Shown here one piece after another: positions 6,563 to 13,778 of a stretch of DNA of 20,198 bases. The notes under the pieces are model-generated. The model was not told the origin of the DNA, made no database searches, and saw nothing but the letters and a program-made list of their open reading frames with translations. How positions within the stretch are numbered: position 1 is the first letter of the stretch; each line of letters starts with the position of its first letter. The translations under genes were made by a program, and so were the position numbers. Source of the stretch: an uncultured Eubacteriales bacterium (lineage in GTDB: Bacteria > Bacillota > Clostridia > Oscillospirales > Butyricicoccaceae). The stretch is taken from positions 1-20,198 of the forward strand of contig CAJKFC010000026.1 in the NCBI GenBank assembly GCA_905199135.1, in the 5' to 3' direction.

Positions 6563-8242
6563 CTATTCTACCGAGATAATGTAGGAGTAGACGGGCTGTC
6601 CGCCGTATACCACATTTATTTCGGCGTTTTTAGCATGGGACTGGAATACATCTCCGACAGAATTTGCCTTTTCTTCTTCGACATCGCTGCCGTAGATGAT
6701 TGTTATAAAGCTGCTTTTCTTAGAGCACATATTTTCGGCCATCTCTTTGATAATGATATCAGGGTCTTTGTCCGTGGCAAGCAGCTTGTCGTCGACGAGA
6801 GCCATGAAGTCGCCTTCTGAGATGGTCTTGCCGTCGATTTCGGCGTTTCTTGCGGCGTATGTCATCTGACCTGTCGAAACAGCCTTTGCAGCATTTGTCA
6901 TATTTTCCCTGTTGGTGTCGATGTCGTTGTCGGGATCGAATGCCAAAAGGGCAGAGATACCCTGGGGCACCGAACGGGTGGGGATTACGATGACCTGACG
7001 GTCGGCTATTGCCGATGCCTGTTCCGCTGCCATTATGATGTTTTTGTTATTGGGAAGGACAAATACTATTTCGGCAGGTGTCTTTTCCACCGAATTGAGA
7101 ATGTCCTGAGTGGAGGGGTTCATGGTCTGACCGCCCTCGACCATTTCGTCTACGCCGAGATCCTTGAAAATGCTCTCGATACCGTCGCCTGCGGCAACCG
7201 AGACAAAGCCGTATTTCTTCTCGATAGCAGGCTTTTTGGCCGATTTGGCCATCTTTTCGGCCTCTTCGGCGTCGATGACTCTGAGACCCTGCTCTCTCGC
7301 AAGAGCCTCAAACTGCTCGCGCATATTCTCTATCTTGATAGAGGAAAGACGGCCGAACTTGAGGGCTTCACCCAAAGCCTTGTCGGGGTTGTTAGTATGG
7401 ACATGGACCTTTATGAACTCCTCGTCATCAACGACGACAACGCTGTCGCCGATGCTGTCGAGAAGGGCTCTGAAACGGGGAACCGAACGCTTCTTGTCGG
7501 TTCTCTCGCAGATAAACTCGGTGCAGTATGCGAATGTAATGTCTTTTTCGTCAAAGATGAGGTAATCCACTCCGGCCTCGTTGACCTTGGAGGGAGCCTT
7601 TTCCTCAAAGGAGACGACCTTCGGCTTTTTGCCTGTGACGGCGCTCTGCATACCCTCGAGAATGACTATATAGCCATAGGCGCCCGCGTCGACAACGCCT
7701 GCCTTTTTAAGGACGGGATTGAGCTCCATTGTGTTGGGGAGTTCCTTTCTGGCGGCGTCTATCGTCACAGATATGACCTCTTCCAGAGATTTGCCCTGCT
7801 CGGCGGCCTCGACGGCTGCGGCAGCGGAAATGCGGGAAACTGTGAGTATAGTGCCTTCGGCAGGCTTCATGACGGCCTTATATGCAGTCTGCACGCCTTC
7901 GGTGAGAGCGTTTGCAAAATCCAGGGCGTTTGCCTGGGGAAGCTCGCGCATGGCCTTTGTAAGACCTCTGAAAAGCAGGGAAGTGATGACGCCCGAGTTG
8001 CCTCTCGCACCTCTCAAAAGAGAGGAAGAGGTGATGTCGGCCGCCTTGCCCAAAGTGATCTCGCTGTGCTTCGCAAGCTCCTTTGCGGCGCTGCCCAAAG
8101 TGAGGGCCATATTTGTTCCGGTATCACCGTCGGGGACGGGGAAAACATTGAGCTGATTGAGCTGTTCTTTCTGGTCCTCGACAGCATTTGCCGCCAAAGT
8201 CACCATATTCTTAAAAATTTCACCATTTATAACAGTAGCCAA
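6563..8242 (-). CDS. fakA: Fatty acid kinase catalytic subunit (DAK2 domain), FakA/YloV
   Basis: A 559-residue kinase subunit, usual length. With a FakB partner (not in this window) it phosphorylates exogenous or recycled fatty acids to acyl phosphates for phospholipid synthesis. The N-terminal DAK2 kinase domain (about 8-200) has FPVPDGDTGTNM, whose Asp residues bind Mg-ATP, and LLRGARGNSGVI. A middle domain and a C-terminal DegV/EDD-like domain follow (GFVSVAAGDGI, EIVFVLPNNKN). The start is a TTG: an AGGAGG at 8257-8252 is 9 nt upstream and no ATG lies at the right distance. The ribosome binding site overlaps the TAG stop of yloU, suggesting coupled translation. The yloU-fakA pair is conserved in Firmicutes. 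Confidence 0.94.
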   Translation of the reverse strand: MATVINGEIFKNMVTLAANAVEDQKEQLNQLNVFPVPDGDTGTNMALTLGSAAKELAKHSEITLGKAADITSSSLLRGARGNSGVITSLLFRGLTKAMRELPQANALDFANALTEGVQTAYKAVMKPAEGTILTVSRISAAAAVEAAEQGKSLEEVISVTIDAARKELPNTMELNPVLKKAGVVDAGAYGYIVILEGMQSAVTGKKPKVVSFEEKAPSKVNEAGVDYLIFDEKDITFAYCTEFICERTDKKRSVPRFRALLDSIGDSVVVVDDEEFIKVHVHTNNPDKALGEALKFGRLSSIKIENMREQFEALAREQGLRVIDAEEAEKMAKSAKKPAIEKKYGFVSVAAGDGIESIFKDLGVDEMVEGGQTMNPSTQDILNSVEKTPAEIVFVLPNNKNIIMAAEQASAIADRQVIVIPTRSVPQGISALLAFDPDNDIDTNRENMTNAAKAVSTGQMTYAARNAEIDGKTISEGDFMALVDDKLLATDKDPDIIIKEMAENMCSKKSSFITIIYGSDVEEEKANSVGDVFQSHAKNAEINVVYGGQPVYSYIISVE

Positions 8243-8255
8243 AATAAGTTGCCTC

Positions 8256-8603
8256 CTAATCGATACGAATTGAATCTACATATATATCTACGCTTGCGAC
8301 TTTGGCGCCGGAAAAACGTTCGACATTGTAGCGCACTTCGCTTATGATAGATTTGCACACAGCTGAGATATTGACTCCGTAGTTGACGGCGATGTGGAGC
8401 TCAATCTCCACTCCGTTTTCGCCTATCGTGGCCTTTACGCCCTTGGACATGTACTCATTTTTGAGCAGATGCACAAGACCGTCCTTTAAGGACACGAGGA
8501 CCATTCCTTTTACGCCGAAGCAGTTTATGGCTGCGGCGCCGGCAATAGATGCCAAAACATCTGAGGAAAGGGTAATTTTGCCGTATTCATTAGTAAATTC
8601 CAT
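8256..8603 (-). CDS. yloU: Asp23/Gls24 family envelope stress protein YloU
   Basis: A 115-residue member of the Asp23 family (alkaline shock protein). It covers the whole domain: GKITLSSDVLASIAGAAAINCFGVKGM, then VEIELHIAVNYGVNISAVCKSI and a VASVDIYVDSIRID end. Family members act at the cytoplasmic face of the membrane in envelope homeostasis. The frame stays open to 8774, but the ATG at 8603 has AGGAGG 8 nt upstream and matches the family N-terminus, so the longer version is rejected. It is the first gene of the fakA operon, driven by the promoter at 8718-8746 with a leader of about 108 nt. Confidence 0.92.
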   Translation of the reverse strand: MEFTNEYGKITLSSDVLASIAGAAAINCFGVKGMVLVSLKDGLVHLLKNEYMSKGVKATIGENGVEIELHIAVNYGVNISAVCKSIISEVRYNVERFSGAKVASVDIYVDSIRID

Positions 8604-8691
8604 AGAAAATCCTCCTTGAAAGATGGGCGCAGAACTGTCTGCCAGAATATATTTAATAAGGAAACAAAATGCTTTTTCAGCCGCGCTCTGT

Positions 8692-8720
8692 TTGAGCGCA
8701 AAGCACCATTTTTGTATAGT
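8692..8720 (+). promoter_or_regulatory. Candidate promoter for the DUF4349 lipoprotein
   Basis: TTGAGC (8692-8697), 17-nt spacer, TATAGT (8715-8720). The predicted transcription start near 8727 would give a leader of about 150 nt, AT-rich and without an obvious structure. Its -10 box overlaps that of the opposing yloU promoter. The -35 match is only partial. Confidence 0.4.
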
Positions 8721-8746
8721 ATACCACGAAAAGGTTTTAAACGCAA
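8718..8746 (-). promoter_or_regulatory. Promoter of the yloU-fakA operon
   Basis: On the minus strand: TTGCGT (8746-8741), 17-nt spacer, TATACT (8723-8718), with TG one base before the -10 (extended -10). The leader of about 108 nt contains a small hairpin GCGCTC-loop-GAGCGC near its 5' end but no T-run, so it is not a terminator. Confidence 0.75.
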
Positions 8747-8874
8747 CAAAAAAATGGGGATAAAGGGAACACATACATCAAAATGGTTAAAAAACATAAA
8801 GCTGTAAATAAAATTTAATAATATCGGAACAAAGAAAAAATAAAATCCGTCTAAAGAGTAAAGGAGGCGAGAAT

Positions 8875-9813
8875 ATGAAAATCAGAAAACTTACGGCGCT
8901 GATGCTGGCAGCTTTAATTTTGATGTCGGGCTGTGCAAAGAGCGCCACTGAAAGCAATTATCAAATGAGCGAGGCATATGACACAGGCGCAGGAGTGGCA
9001 GCCGAAGCCACAGAGGAAAGCGGCGGAGAACAGCCATCTTCCGAAAGCCCCTTTTCGGAGTACGATTTTGAGGAGAAGATAATTTACAGCGGAAGACTCG
9101 AAATAGAGACCATGGAGTATGAAAAAACCATTGAGAGTCTGGAAACATGGCTTGAGGAAAAGGGAGGTTTTAAGGATTCTGCCGAATACTTTGACGACTC
9201 ACGCTACGACAGATACGACGGAAACATAGACAAAGGCACGAGAAGCGCCCGAATAACGGTGAGAGTACCCGCAGAGAACTTCAATGACTTTATGGAAAAC
9301 GGCGGAAATCTCGGCGTGGTTGTGGACAGCGGCATATTCAGCGAAAATGTGACGGTGCAGTATAATGACAGGAGTATGGAGCTGGAATCTCTCAAAATAC
9401 AGCACGAAAATCTTCTGAAAATGCTGGAAAAGACCGAAAACATATCGGATATGCTGGCCATAGAGTCGAGCCTTTCCGATGTGAGGTGGAGGATAAACAG
9501 CATAGAGTCGGAGCTCACCAATCTCGACAGACGGATAGCTTACAGCACTGTCGAAGTCAATATAAGAGAGGTGACAAGGCTTTCCGAAAGGGAGAGCGAG
9601 AGCTTTGCCGTTCAGATCAAAAGAGCATTTGTCAACGGCTTTGAGGACTACGGACAGGGGATTAAGAATCTTTTCCTGTCGGTTGTGAGAAATCTGCCGG
9701 CGATAATTACGGCGGCGGTTTTGATATTTGTCATCATTAGGGCTGTAAAGGCTAAAAAAAGCAGGAAAAATGCAAAAAAGGAAGAGAACACAGAGGATAA
9801 AAAATCAGAATAA
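8875..9813 (+). CDS. Lipoprotein with DUF4349 domain and C-terminal membrane segment
   Basis: A 312-residue envelope protein. The signal peptide ends in a lipobox LMSGC (Cys at 20), then a flexible Glu/Ser-rich linker. The DUF4349 domain (about 65-295) has KIIYSGRLEIET, ITVRVPAENFNDFME and a helical coiled-coil part (SMELESLKIQHENLLKMLEKTENISDM, in 145-225) before IAYSTVEVNIRE. A single hydrophobic segment at about 277-297 is followed by a strongly basic, charged tail. So it is anchored twice, by lipid at the N-terminus and by a membrane helix at the C-terminus, as is usual for this family. The function is not known. AAAGGAGG lies about 7 nt before the ATG. It is monocistronic, ending at the terminator at 9826-9848. 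Confidence 0.85.
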   Translation: MKIRKLTALMLAALILMSGCAKSATESNYQMSEAYDTGAGVAAEATEESGGEQPSSESPFSEYDFEEKIIYSGRLEIETMEYEKTIESLETWLEEKGGFKDSAEYFDDSRYDRYDGNIDKGTRSARITVRVPAENFNDFMENGGNLGVVVDSGIFSENVTVQYNDRSMELESLKIQHENLLKMLEKTENISDMLAIESSLSDVRWRINSIESELTNLDRRIAYSTVEVNIREVTRLSERESESFAVQIKRAFVNGFEDYGQGIKNLFLSVVRNLPAIITAAVLIFVIIRAVKAKKSRKNAKKEENTEDKKSE

Positions 9814-9825
9814 CCGATGATACAG

Positions 9826-9848
9826 GCGCCGCTGCAAGCGGCGCTTTT
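9826..9848 (+). terminator. Intrinsic terminator after the DUF4349 gene
   Basis: An 8-bp GC-rich stem GCGCCGCT / AGCGGCGC around a GCA loop, then TTTT. The T-run is short (broken by G), but the stem is strong. Confidence 0.8.
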
Positions 9849-9873
9849 GTTATAATATAAACAAAATTAACTG

Positions 9874-9902
9874 TGGAAATTGAGAGGAATATATGATATA
9901 AT
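9874..9902 (+). promoter_or_regulatory. Candidate promoter of the MATE-yfbR-MFS operon
   Basis: TGGAAA (9874-9879), 17-nt spacer, TATAAT (9897-9902) with an extended -10 TG at 9894-9895. The leader is about 90 nt and contains an ATGTA-TCG-TACAT inverted repeat (9936-9948), a possible regulator site. A TTGACA at 9954-9959 has no matching -10 box. Confidence 0.5.
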
Positions 9903-9999
9903 GTTATTACCGCGCAGCCGTATTGTGAAATATAGATGTATCGTACATTTATTTTGACATTCGGCTCGGTATCACGGTTTAAGTAAAAAGGAGATGGGT

Positions 10000-11361
10000 A
10001 TGAACGACTTGACAAAGGGCAGGGAGTGGAAGACTATTTTGGTGTTTACTCTGCCCATGATTTTAGGAAATCTTTTTCAGCAGCTTTACAACATGGTCGA
10101 CGGAATAGTCGTCGGCAACTATGTGGGTTCTCACGCCTTTTCGGCTGTCGGCGGCACCTTTTCGGCGATATTTCTCGTGGTGTCGCTGATGATAGGCATA
10201 TCTTCGGGTATGTCGGTCATAATATCACAGCTTTACGGTGCAAGGCTTTTGAAAGAGGTCAAAAGAGCCGTATCTACCATGTACATAGGGTCGGTGCTGG
10301 GCGGCATAGTGCTTTCGGTCATAGGCTATATGCTGACGGGTTTACTGCTCAGATATGTGCTGGCCGTGCCCGAGGAGATATACGAGCTTTCTTTGGGATA
10401 TGTTCAGATAATGATGGCGGGCCTGGTATTTCAGGCGGTGTACAATGTTCTCGGCGCCATGCTGAGGGCTTTGGGAGACAGCAAAACACCTCTCTATTTC
10501 CTCATTGTCGCCACGATAGTCAATATCGTTTTGGATTTGGTATTCGTGATAAAATTCCACTGGGGAGTAAACGGCGTGGCCATAGCCACGATAATAGCCC
10601 AGGCCGTGTCGTGCATAGTGGGATTTGCATATGTATACAAAAAGGTTCCCATAATGAGAATAACAGGCTCGGAGATCGTGTTTGATAAAAAGATATTTGC
10701 CGAGTCTCTGAGAATAGGACTTCCCACGGGTATTCAGCAGATGCTGACCTCTCTCGGAATAATGGCGATACAGAGGCTGGTCAACTCCTTCGGGGTGGAC
10801 ACAATGGCGGCTTACGGCGCAGGCTCGAGAATAGAGCAGCTGGTCTCCATGCCCCTCATGCAGCTTCAGCTTGCCATATCCATGTTTGTGGGACAGAACA
10901 TAGGAGCAAAGCAGTATGACAGAGTGAAGAGAGGATACCGCTCCACAATGGCCATGATGCTCATTTGGTCTGCGGCAGGCGGAGCGGTGCTCATAGCTCT
11001 TTCCCATCAGCTGGTAGCCCTGTTTGTTCCCGAAGCCTCGGGCACTGTCTTTGACATAGGCAGGGAATACCTGACGGTTATGGGACTTTCCATGTGGGTG
11101 TTCAGCTTTATGGGTACATCTACCGGCCTTCTGAGGGGCGTGGGAGATGTGATGTTCCCCATGGTGGTTACCATTTTGGCCTTTGCAATAAGAATTGCCT
11201 TTGCCTACGCCTTTGCCCCTGTTTGGGGAACGGCGGCAATTTGGGCGGCTCTGCCCATCGGATGGTGCGGCGGATCAATATTGGCGTATATAAGATATAA
11301 GGGCGGAAAATGGAAGAAGATGGAGCTGGTTTCAAGGATAAAATCTGGGGAGGAAGCATAA
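10000..11361 (+). CDS. MATE family efflux transporter
   Basis: A 453-residue integral membrane exporter with twelve likely membrane helices in two related halves, usual length for the family. It would export organic cations or drugs using an Na+ or H+ gradient. The N-terminus TLPMILGNLFQQLYNMVDGIVVG and the repeat-half GLPTGIQQMLTSLGIMAIQRLV are typical of NorM/DinF-like MATE proteins, as is NVLGAMLRALGDSKTPLYF. An in-frame ATG at 9994 directly abuts the AAGGAG ribosome binding site, so the ATG at 10000, 6 nt away, is preferred. The last base of its TAA stop is the first base of the YfbR ATG. The substrate cannot be told from sequence. Confidence 0.92.
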   Translation: MNDLTKGREWKTILVFTLPMILGNLFQQLYNMVDGIVVGNYVGSHAFSAVGGTFSAIFLVVSLMIGISSGMSVIISQLYGARLLKEVKRAVSTMYIGSVLGGIVLSVIGYMLTGLLLRYVLAVPEEIYELSLGYVQIMMAGLVFQAVYNVLGAMLRALGDSKTPLYFLIVATIVNIVLDLVFVIKFHWGVNGVAIATIIAQAVSCIVGFAYVYKKVPIMRITGSEIVFDKKIFAESLRIGLPTGIQQMLTSLGIMAIQRLVNSFGVDTMAAYGAGSRIEQLVSMPLMQLQLAISMFVGQNIGAKQYDRVKRGYRSTMAMMLIWSAAGGAVLIALSHQLVALFVPEASGTVFDIGREYLTVMGLSMWVFSFMGTSTGLLRGVGDVMFPMVVTILAFAIRIAFAYAFAPVWGTAAIWAALPIGWCGGSILAYIRYKGGKWKKMELVSRIKSGEEA

Positions 11362-11945
11362 TGAAGGGCGCTTTCTTTCCGCTGCTTTCACGAATGAAGT
11401 TTATAAACAGGTGGAGTCTTATGCGCAACGCCAGGGAGGAAAACCTCATGGAGCACTCCTTTGAGACGGCGGTTTTGGCTCACACCCTTGCAATTATAGG
11501 CCGCAGAGTATATAATAAAGACTGCGATCCTTCGGCTGTCGCCGCGTATGCCCTCTATCACGACTGCGCCGAGATAATAACGGGAGACATGCCGACCCCT
11601 GTAAAGTATGAGAATTCCCAGATAAGGGAGGCGTACAAAAGAGTGGAAGCTAAGGCGAAAGACAGGCTTTTTGACATGATTCCCAAAGAGCTTGCCGAGG
11701 ATTTTGAACCTGCCATATATTGCGAGGAGAAAAACCCCGAGCTTTACAGATATATAAAGGCGGCCGATAAAATATCGGCATATATCAAATGTCTCGAGGA
11801 GAAAAACGCCGGCAACAGGGATTTTGAAGGGGCAGAGGAACAGCTCAGAGAGGCTGTAAAGGCTCTGAACATGCCTGAAGCCGACTACTATATGGAAAAC
11901 TTTGTTCATTTTTACGGTAAGACCTTAGATGAACTGACAAAATAA
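11361..11945 (+). CDS. yfbR: 5'-deoxynucleotidase YfbR (HD domain)
   Basis: A 194-residue HD-domain phosphohydrolase that removes phosphate from deoxynucleoside 5'-monophosphates, in the cytoplasm. It aligns along its whole length with E. coli YfbR (199 aa): INRWSLMRN (W18, the residue that selects deoxyribose), EHSFETAVLAH (H32), YHDCAEIITGDMPTPVKY (H67, D68), KAADKISAYIKCLEE (D136) and YYMENFV. All metal-binding HD residues are in place. The start is the ATG overlapping the MATE stop (TAATG), with GGGGAGG inside the MATE end about 7 nt upstream. The open frame extends upstream, but that part is MATE coding sequence in another frame. Translation is probably coupled to the transporter. Confidence 0.93.
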   Translation: MKGAFFPLLSRMKFINRWSLMRNAREENLMEHSFETAVLAHTLAIIGRRVYNKDCDPSAVAAYALYHDCAEIITGDMPTPVKYENSQIREAYKRVEAKAKDRLFDMIPKELAEDFEPAIYCEEKNPELYRYIKAADKISAYIKCLEEKNAGNRDFEGAEEQLREAVKALNMPEADYYMENFVHFYGKTLDELTK

Positions 11946-11969
11946 AATATTGTAAACAAGGAGAAAAAA

Positions 11970-12500
11970 ATGGGAGATTTAGAAGTAAATTATTATGTCC
12001 TCATACTGTTCGTGGTAGGAGCGCTGTTTTTGGCATGGGAGGTATTTTCCTTTCTGCGATTTAAGAGCAAAATAGTCGTAAAGGCCAAAATGCCCTCTCA
12101 GAACATAACATTCCCGATTATAGCGGTGCTTTTCTGCTATATCGCTTTGAAAAATCTGGGAATAAATGCCGAGACGATTGCTCTTTGCGCGCTGTATGTG
12201 GTGATATTTGTGTTCGCCCTGTTCCTAAACTGCGGCCTTACCGAAAAGGGAATAGTTGTTCAGGGAATACTGTCGAAATATGACAGAATAAGATATTACA
12301 CCTTTGATTTCAAAACTGCCAAAAATCCGAGACTCAGATTCGGTCTCGGATTTCAGGAGAAGTTCCTCGAGGTGGAGGAAGACAAGGTCGAACTCATAAA
12401 GGCTTATTTCTATAAGTACAGAGTACCCTCTTTTGAGGAGTATATAGAGCTCAAAAAAGAGGCCAAAAAGAAAGAAGACGAAAAGAGATTTAAAAAGTAA
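11970..12500 (+). CDS. Small membrane protein, unknown function
   Basis: A 176-residue protein with likely membrane segments at about residues 8-29, 47-63 and 68-87, followed by a cytoplasmic domain of about 85 residues. That domain starts with GLTEKGIVVQGILSKYDRIRYYTFD, which resembles the bacterial PH-like or DUF5673-type pattern (GI..G...I.Y..I..Y.F). It ends with a Lys/Glu-rich helix (ELKKEAKKKEDEKRFKK). The family assignment is tentative. AAGGAG lies about 6 nt before the ATG. It sits between yfbR (24 nt gap) and the MFS gene (24 nt gap to the preferred start) with no terminator, so it is part of that operon. Confidence 0.75.
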   Translation: MGDLEVNYYVLILFVVGALFLAWEVFSFLRFKSKIVVKAKMPSQNITFPIIAVLFCYIALKNLGINAETIALCALYVVIFVFALFLNCGLTEKGIVVQGILSKYDRIRYYTFDFKTAKNPRLRFGLGFQEKFLEVEEDKVELIKAYFYKYRVPSFEEYIELKKEAKKKEDEKRFKK

Positions 12501-12524
12501 TAAAATTTTCGGGGGGATATGAGT

Positions 12525-13739
12525 ATGGACTCGGCTACAAGGAAAAAAAGGCTGTTCTGGTATTTTGTTATAATGGCGGTGTATTCGGTGGTGTCAAACT
12601 TTGCGCATCCCGCAACTCCGACCATTATTAAAAATCTCAATCTGCACGACTATATGTTCGGCGTGGCGTTTGCGGGAATGTCGATAACAAACTTTCTGTT
12701 TTCGCCGTTTTGGGGAAGAATTTCCGACCAGATCGGCAGAAACAAGGTGTTTCTCGCCTGCGGCATAGGCTACGGAGTAGGTCAGGCGGTATTCGGAATG
12801 GCTACGACCGAGTTGGGAATACTTTTCGGCAGAATGATTTCGGGCTTCTTTATCGGAGGAGGCAGCGTCGTTCAGCTCTCGTACATAATGGACTATTCGG
12901 ACGCCGAGCAGAGGGGAAAAAACTTTACCCTTCTCGCCGTAATACAGTCGGTGTCGTCGGCAGCGGGATACCTCATAGGCGGATACATAAGCGAATACTC
13001 AATACCCATGATGTTCGTGCTGCAGGTCGTTTCGCTGGCCGCCACGGGTATCATCTTCGCAGTGCTCTGCAAGGACAACGAGGAGCTTAAATTCTCAAAG
13101 AAAATCATCTGGAAAGAGGCGGCAAAGGGTTCCAATCCCTTCGGTGCTTTTGCCAGAGTCGGCAAGCAGATGACAAAGGTGCTCATAATACTTTCGTGCA
13201 TCACCCTCATAGCAAGCTTTGCCAACACGGCATACGACCAGTGCTTCAACTATTACATAAAAGACCAGTACTTCTTCTCGCCCTCCAATAACGGAGTGCT
13301 GAGAGCGGGACTGGGCATAGTGGCGCTGGTGGCCAATATGTCGGTGGGTATGTGGATAATGAAGAGAACAAACCTCTTCAAATCCCTCATAGTTGTTCTC
13401 GGCGCATACGGCACTTTCCTCATAGGATTGCTCTTTCCCCAGGCTCTCGCACCCTTTGTAGTAATAAACATATTCCTCTATTCACTCAACGCCCTCTATA
13501 ACCCCCTTATACAGGCCACATATGCCCAGGGAGTTCCCGATCAGAAACAGAGCGGAGTGTTTATGGGAGTTTTCACATCGCTCAAGGCTTTGGGCATGGT
13601 GGCGGGCTCTCTGTTTGCCGGATTTATCTACGGTTTCGGCCCGAGGCTCTCCTTCCTTTACGCCATGGCGGGACTTTTCATCGCCTGCGCTTTGGCCGTT
13701 TGGGCTTACGCCGCAAGAAAAAAGGAACTTGGAAAGTAA
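12525..13739 (+). CDS. MFS transporter, drug-efflux type
   Basis: A 404-residue major facilitator with twelve likely membrane helices. The loop between helices 2 and 3 carries the MFS motif A (GRISDQIGRNKVF), and helix 4-5 has GRMISGFFIGGGSVVQLSYI. Overall it resembles TetA/multidrug-type proton antiporters; the substrate is not predictable. Two ATGs are possible: 12519 is only 2 nt after the GGGGGG ribosome binding site, while 12525 is 8 nt after and is preferred. It is the last gene of the MATE-yfbR operon and stops just before the 16-bp-stem terminator. Confidence 0.9.
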   Translation: MDSATRKKRLFWYFVIMAVYSVVSNFAHPATPTIIKNLNLHDYMFGVAFAGMSITNFLFSPFWGRISDQIGRNKVFLACGIGYGVGQAVFGMATTELGILFGRMISGFFIGGGSVVQLSYIMDYSDAEQRGKNFTLLAVIQSVSSAAGYLIGGYISEYSIPMMFVLQVVSLAATGIIFAVLCKDNEELKFSKKIIWKEAAKGSNPFGAFARVGKQMTKVLIILSCITLIASFANTAYDQCFNYYIKDQYFFSPSNNGVLRAGLGIVALVANMSVGMWIMKRTNLFKSLIVVLGAYGTFLIGLLFPQALAPFVVINIFLYSLNALYNPLIQATYAQGVPDQKQSGVFMGVFTSLKALGMVAGSLFAGFIYGFGPRLSFLYAMAGLFIACALAVWAYAARKKELGK

Positions 13740-13743
13740 AATA

Positions 13744-13778
13744 AAAAAACGGGATATTTTCAAAATATCCCGTTTTTT
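13744..13778. terminator. Bidirectional intrinsic terminator
   Basis: A 16-bp perfect stem (13744-13759 with 13763-13778), loop TCA, with A-run and T-run built into the arms. It ends the MFS operon on the plus strand and the glycyl-tRNA synthetase operon on the minus strand, whose last gene stops at 13779. Confidence 0.93.

Noticed and set aside
7397..8347. A 316-codon open frame on the plus strand opposite fakA
   Set aside because: It is an antisense shadow of a clear FakA gene; its translation has no recognisable domain and no ribosome binding site is evident.
8604..8711. Riboswitch in the roughly 108-nt leader of yloU
   Set aside because: It contains only two short hairpins with no T-run or known aptamer pattern; I see no support for a regulatory RNA.
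8604..8774. Longer yloU start at 8774 with a 57-residue extension
   Set aside because: The extension would cross the promoter at 8718-8746. The ATG at 8603 has a good AGGAGG and matches the start of the Asp23 domain.
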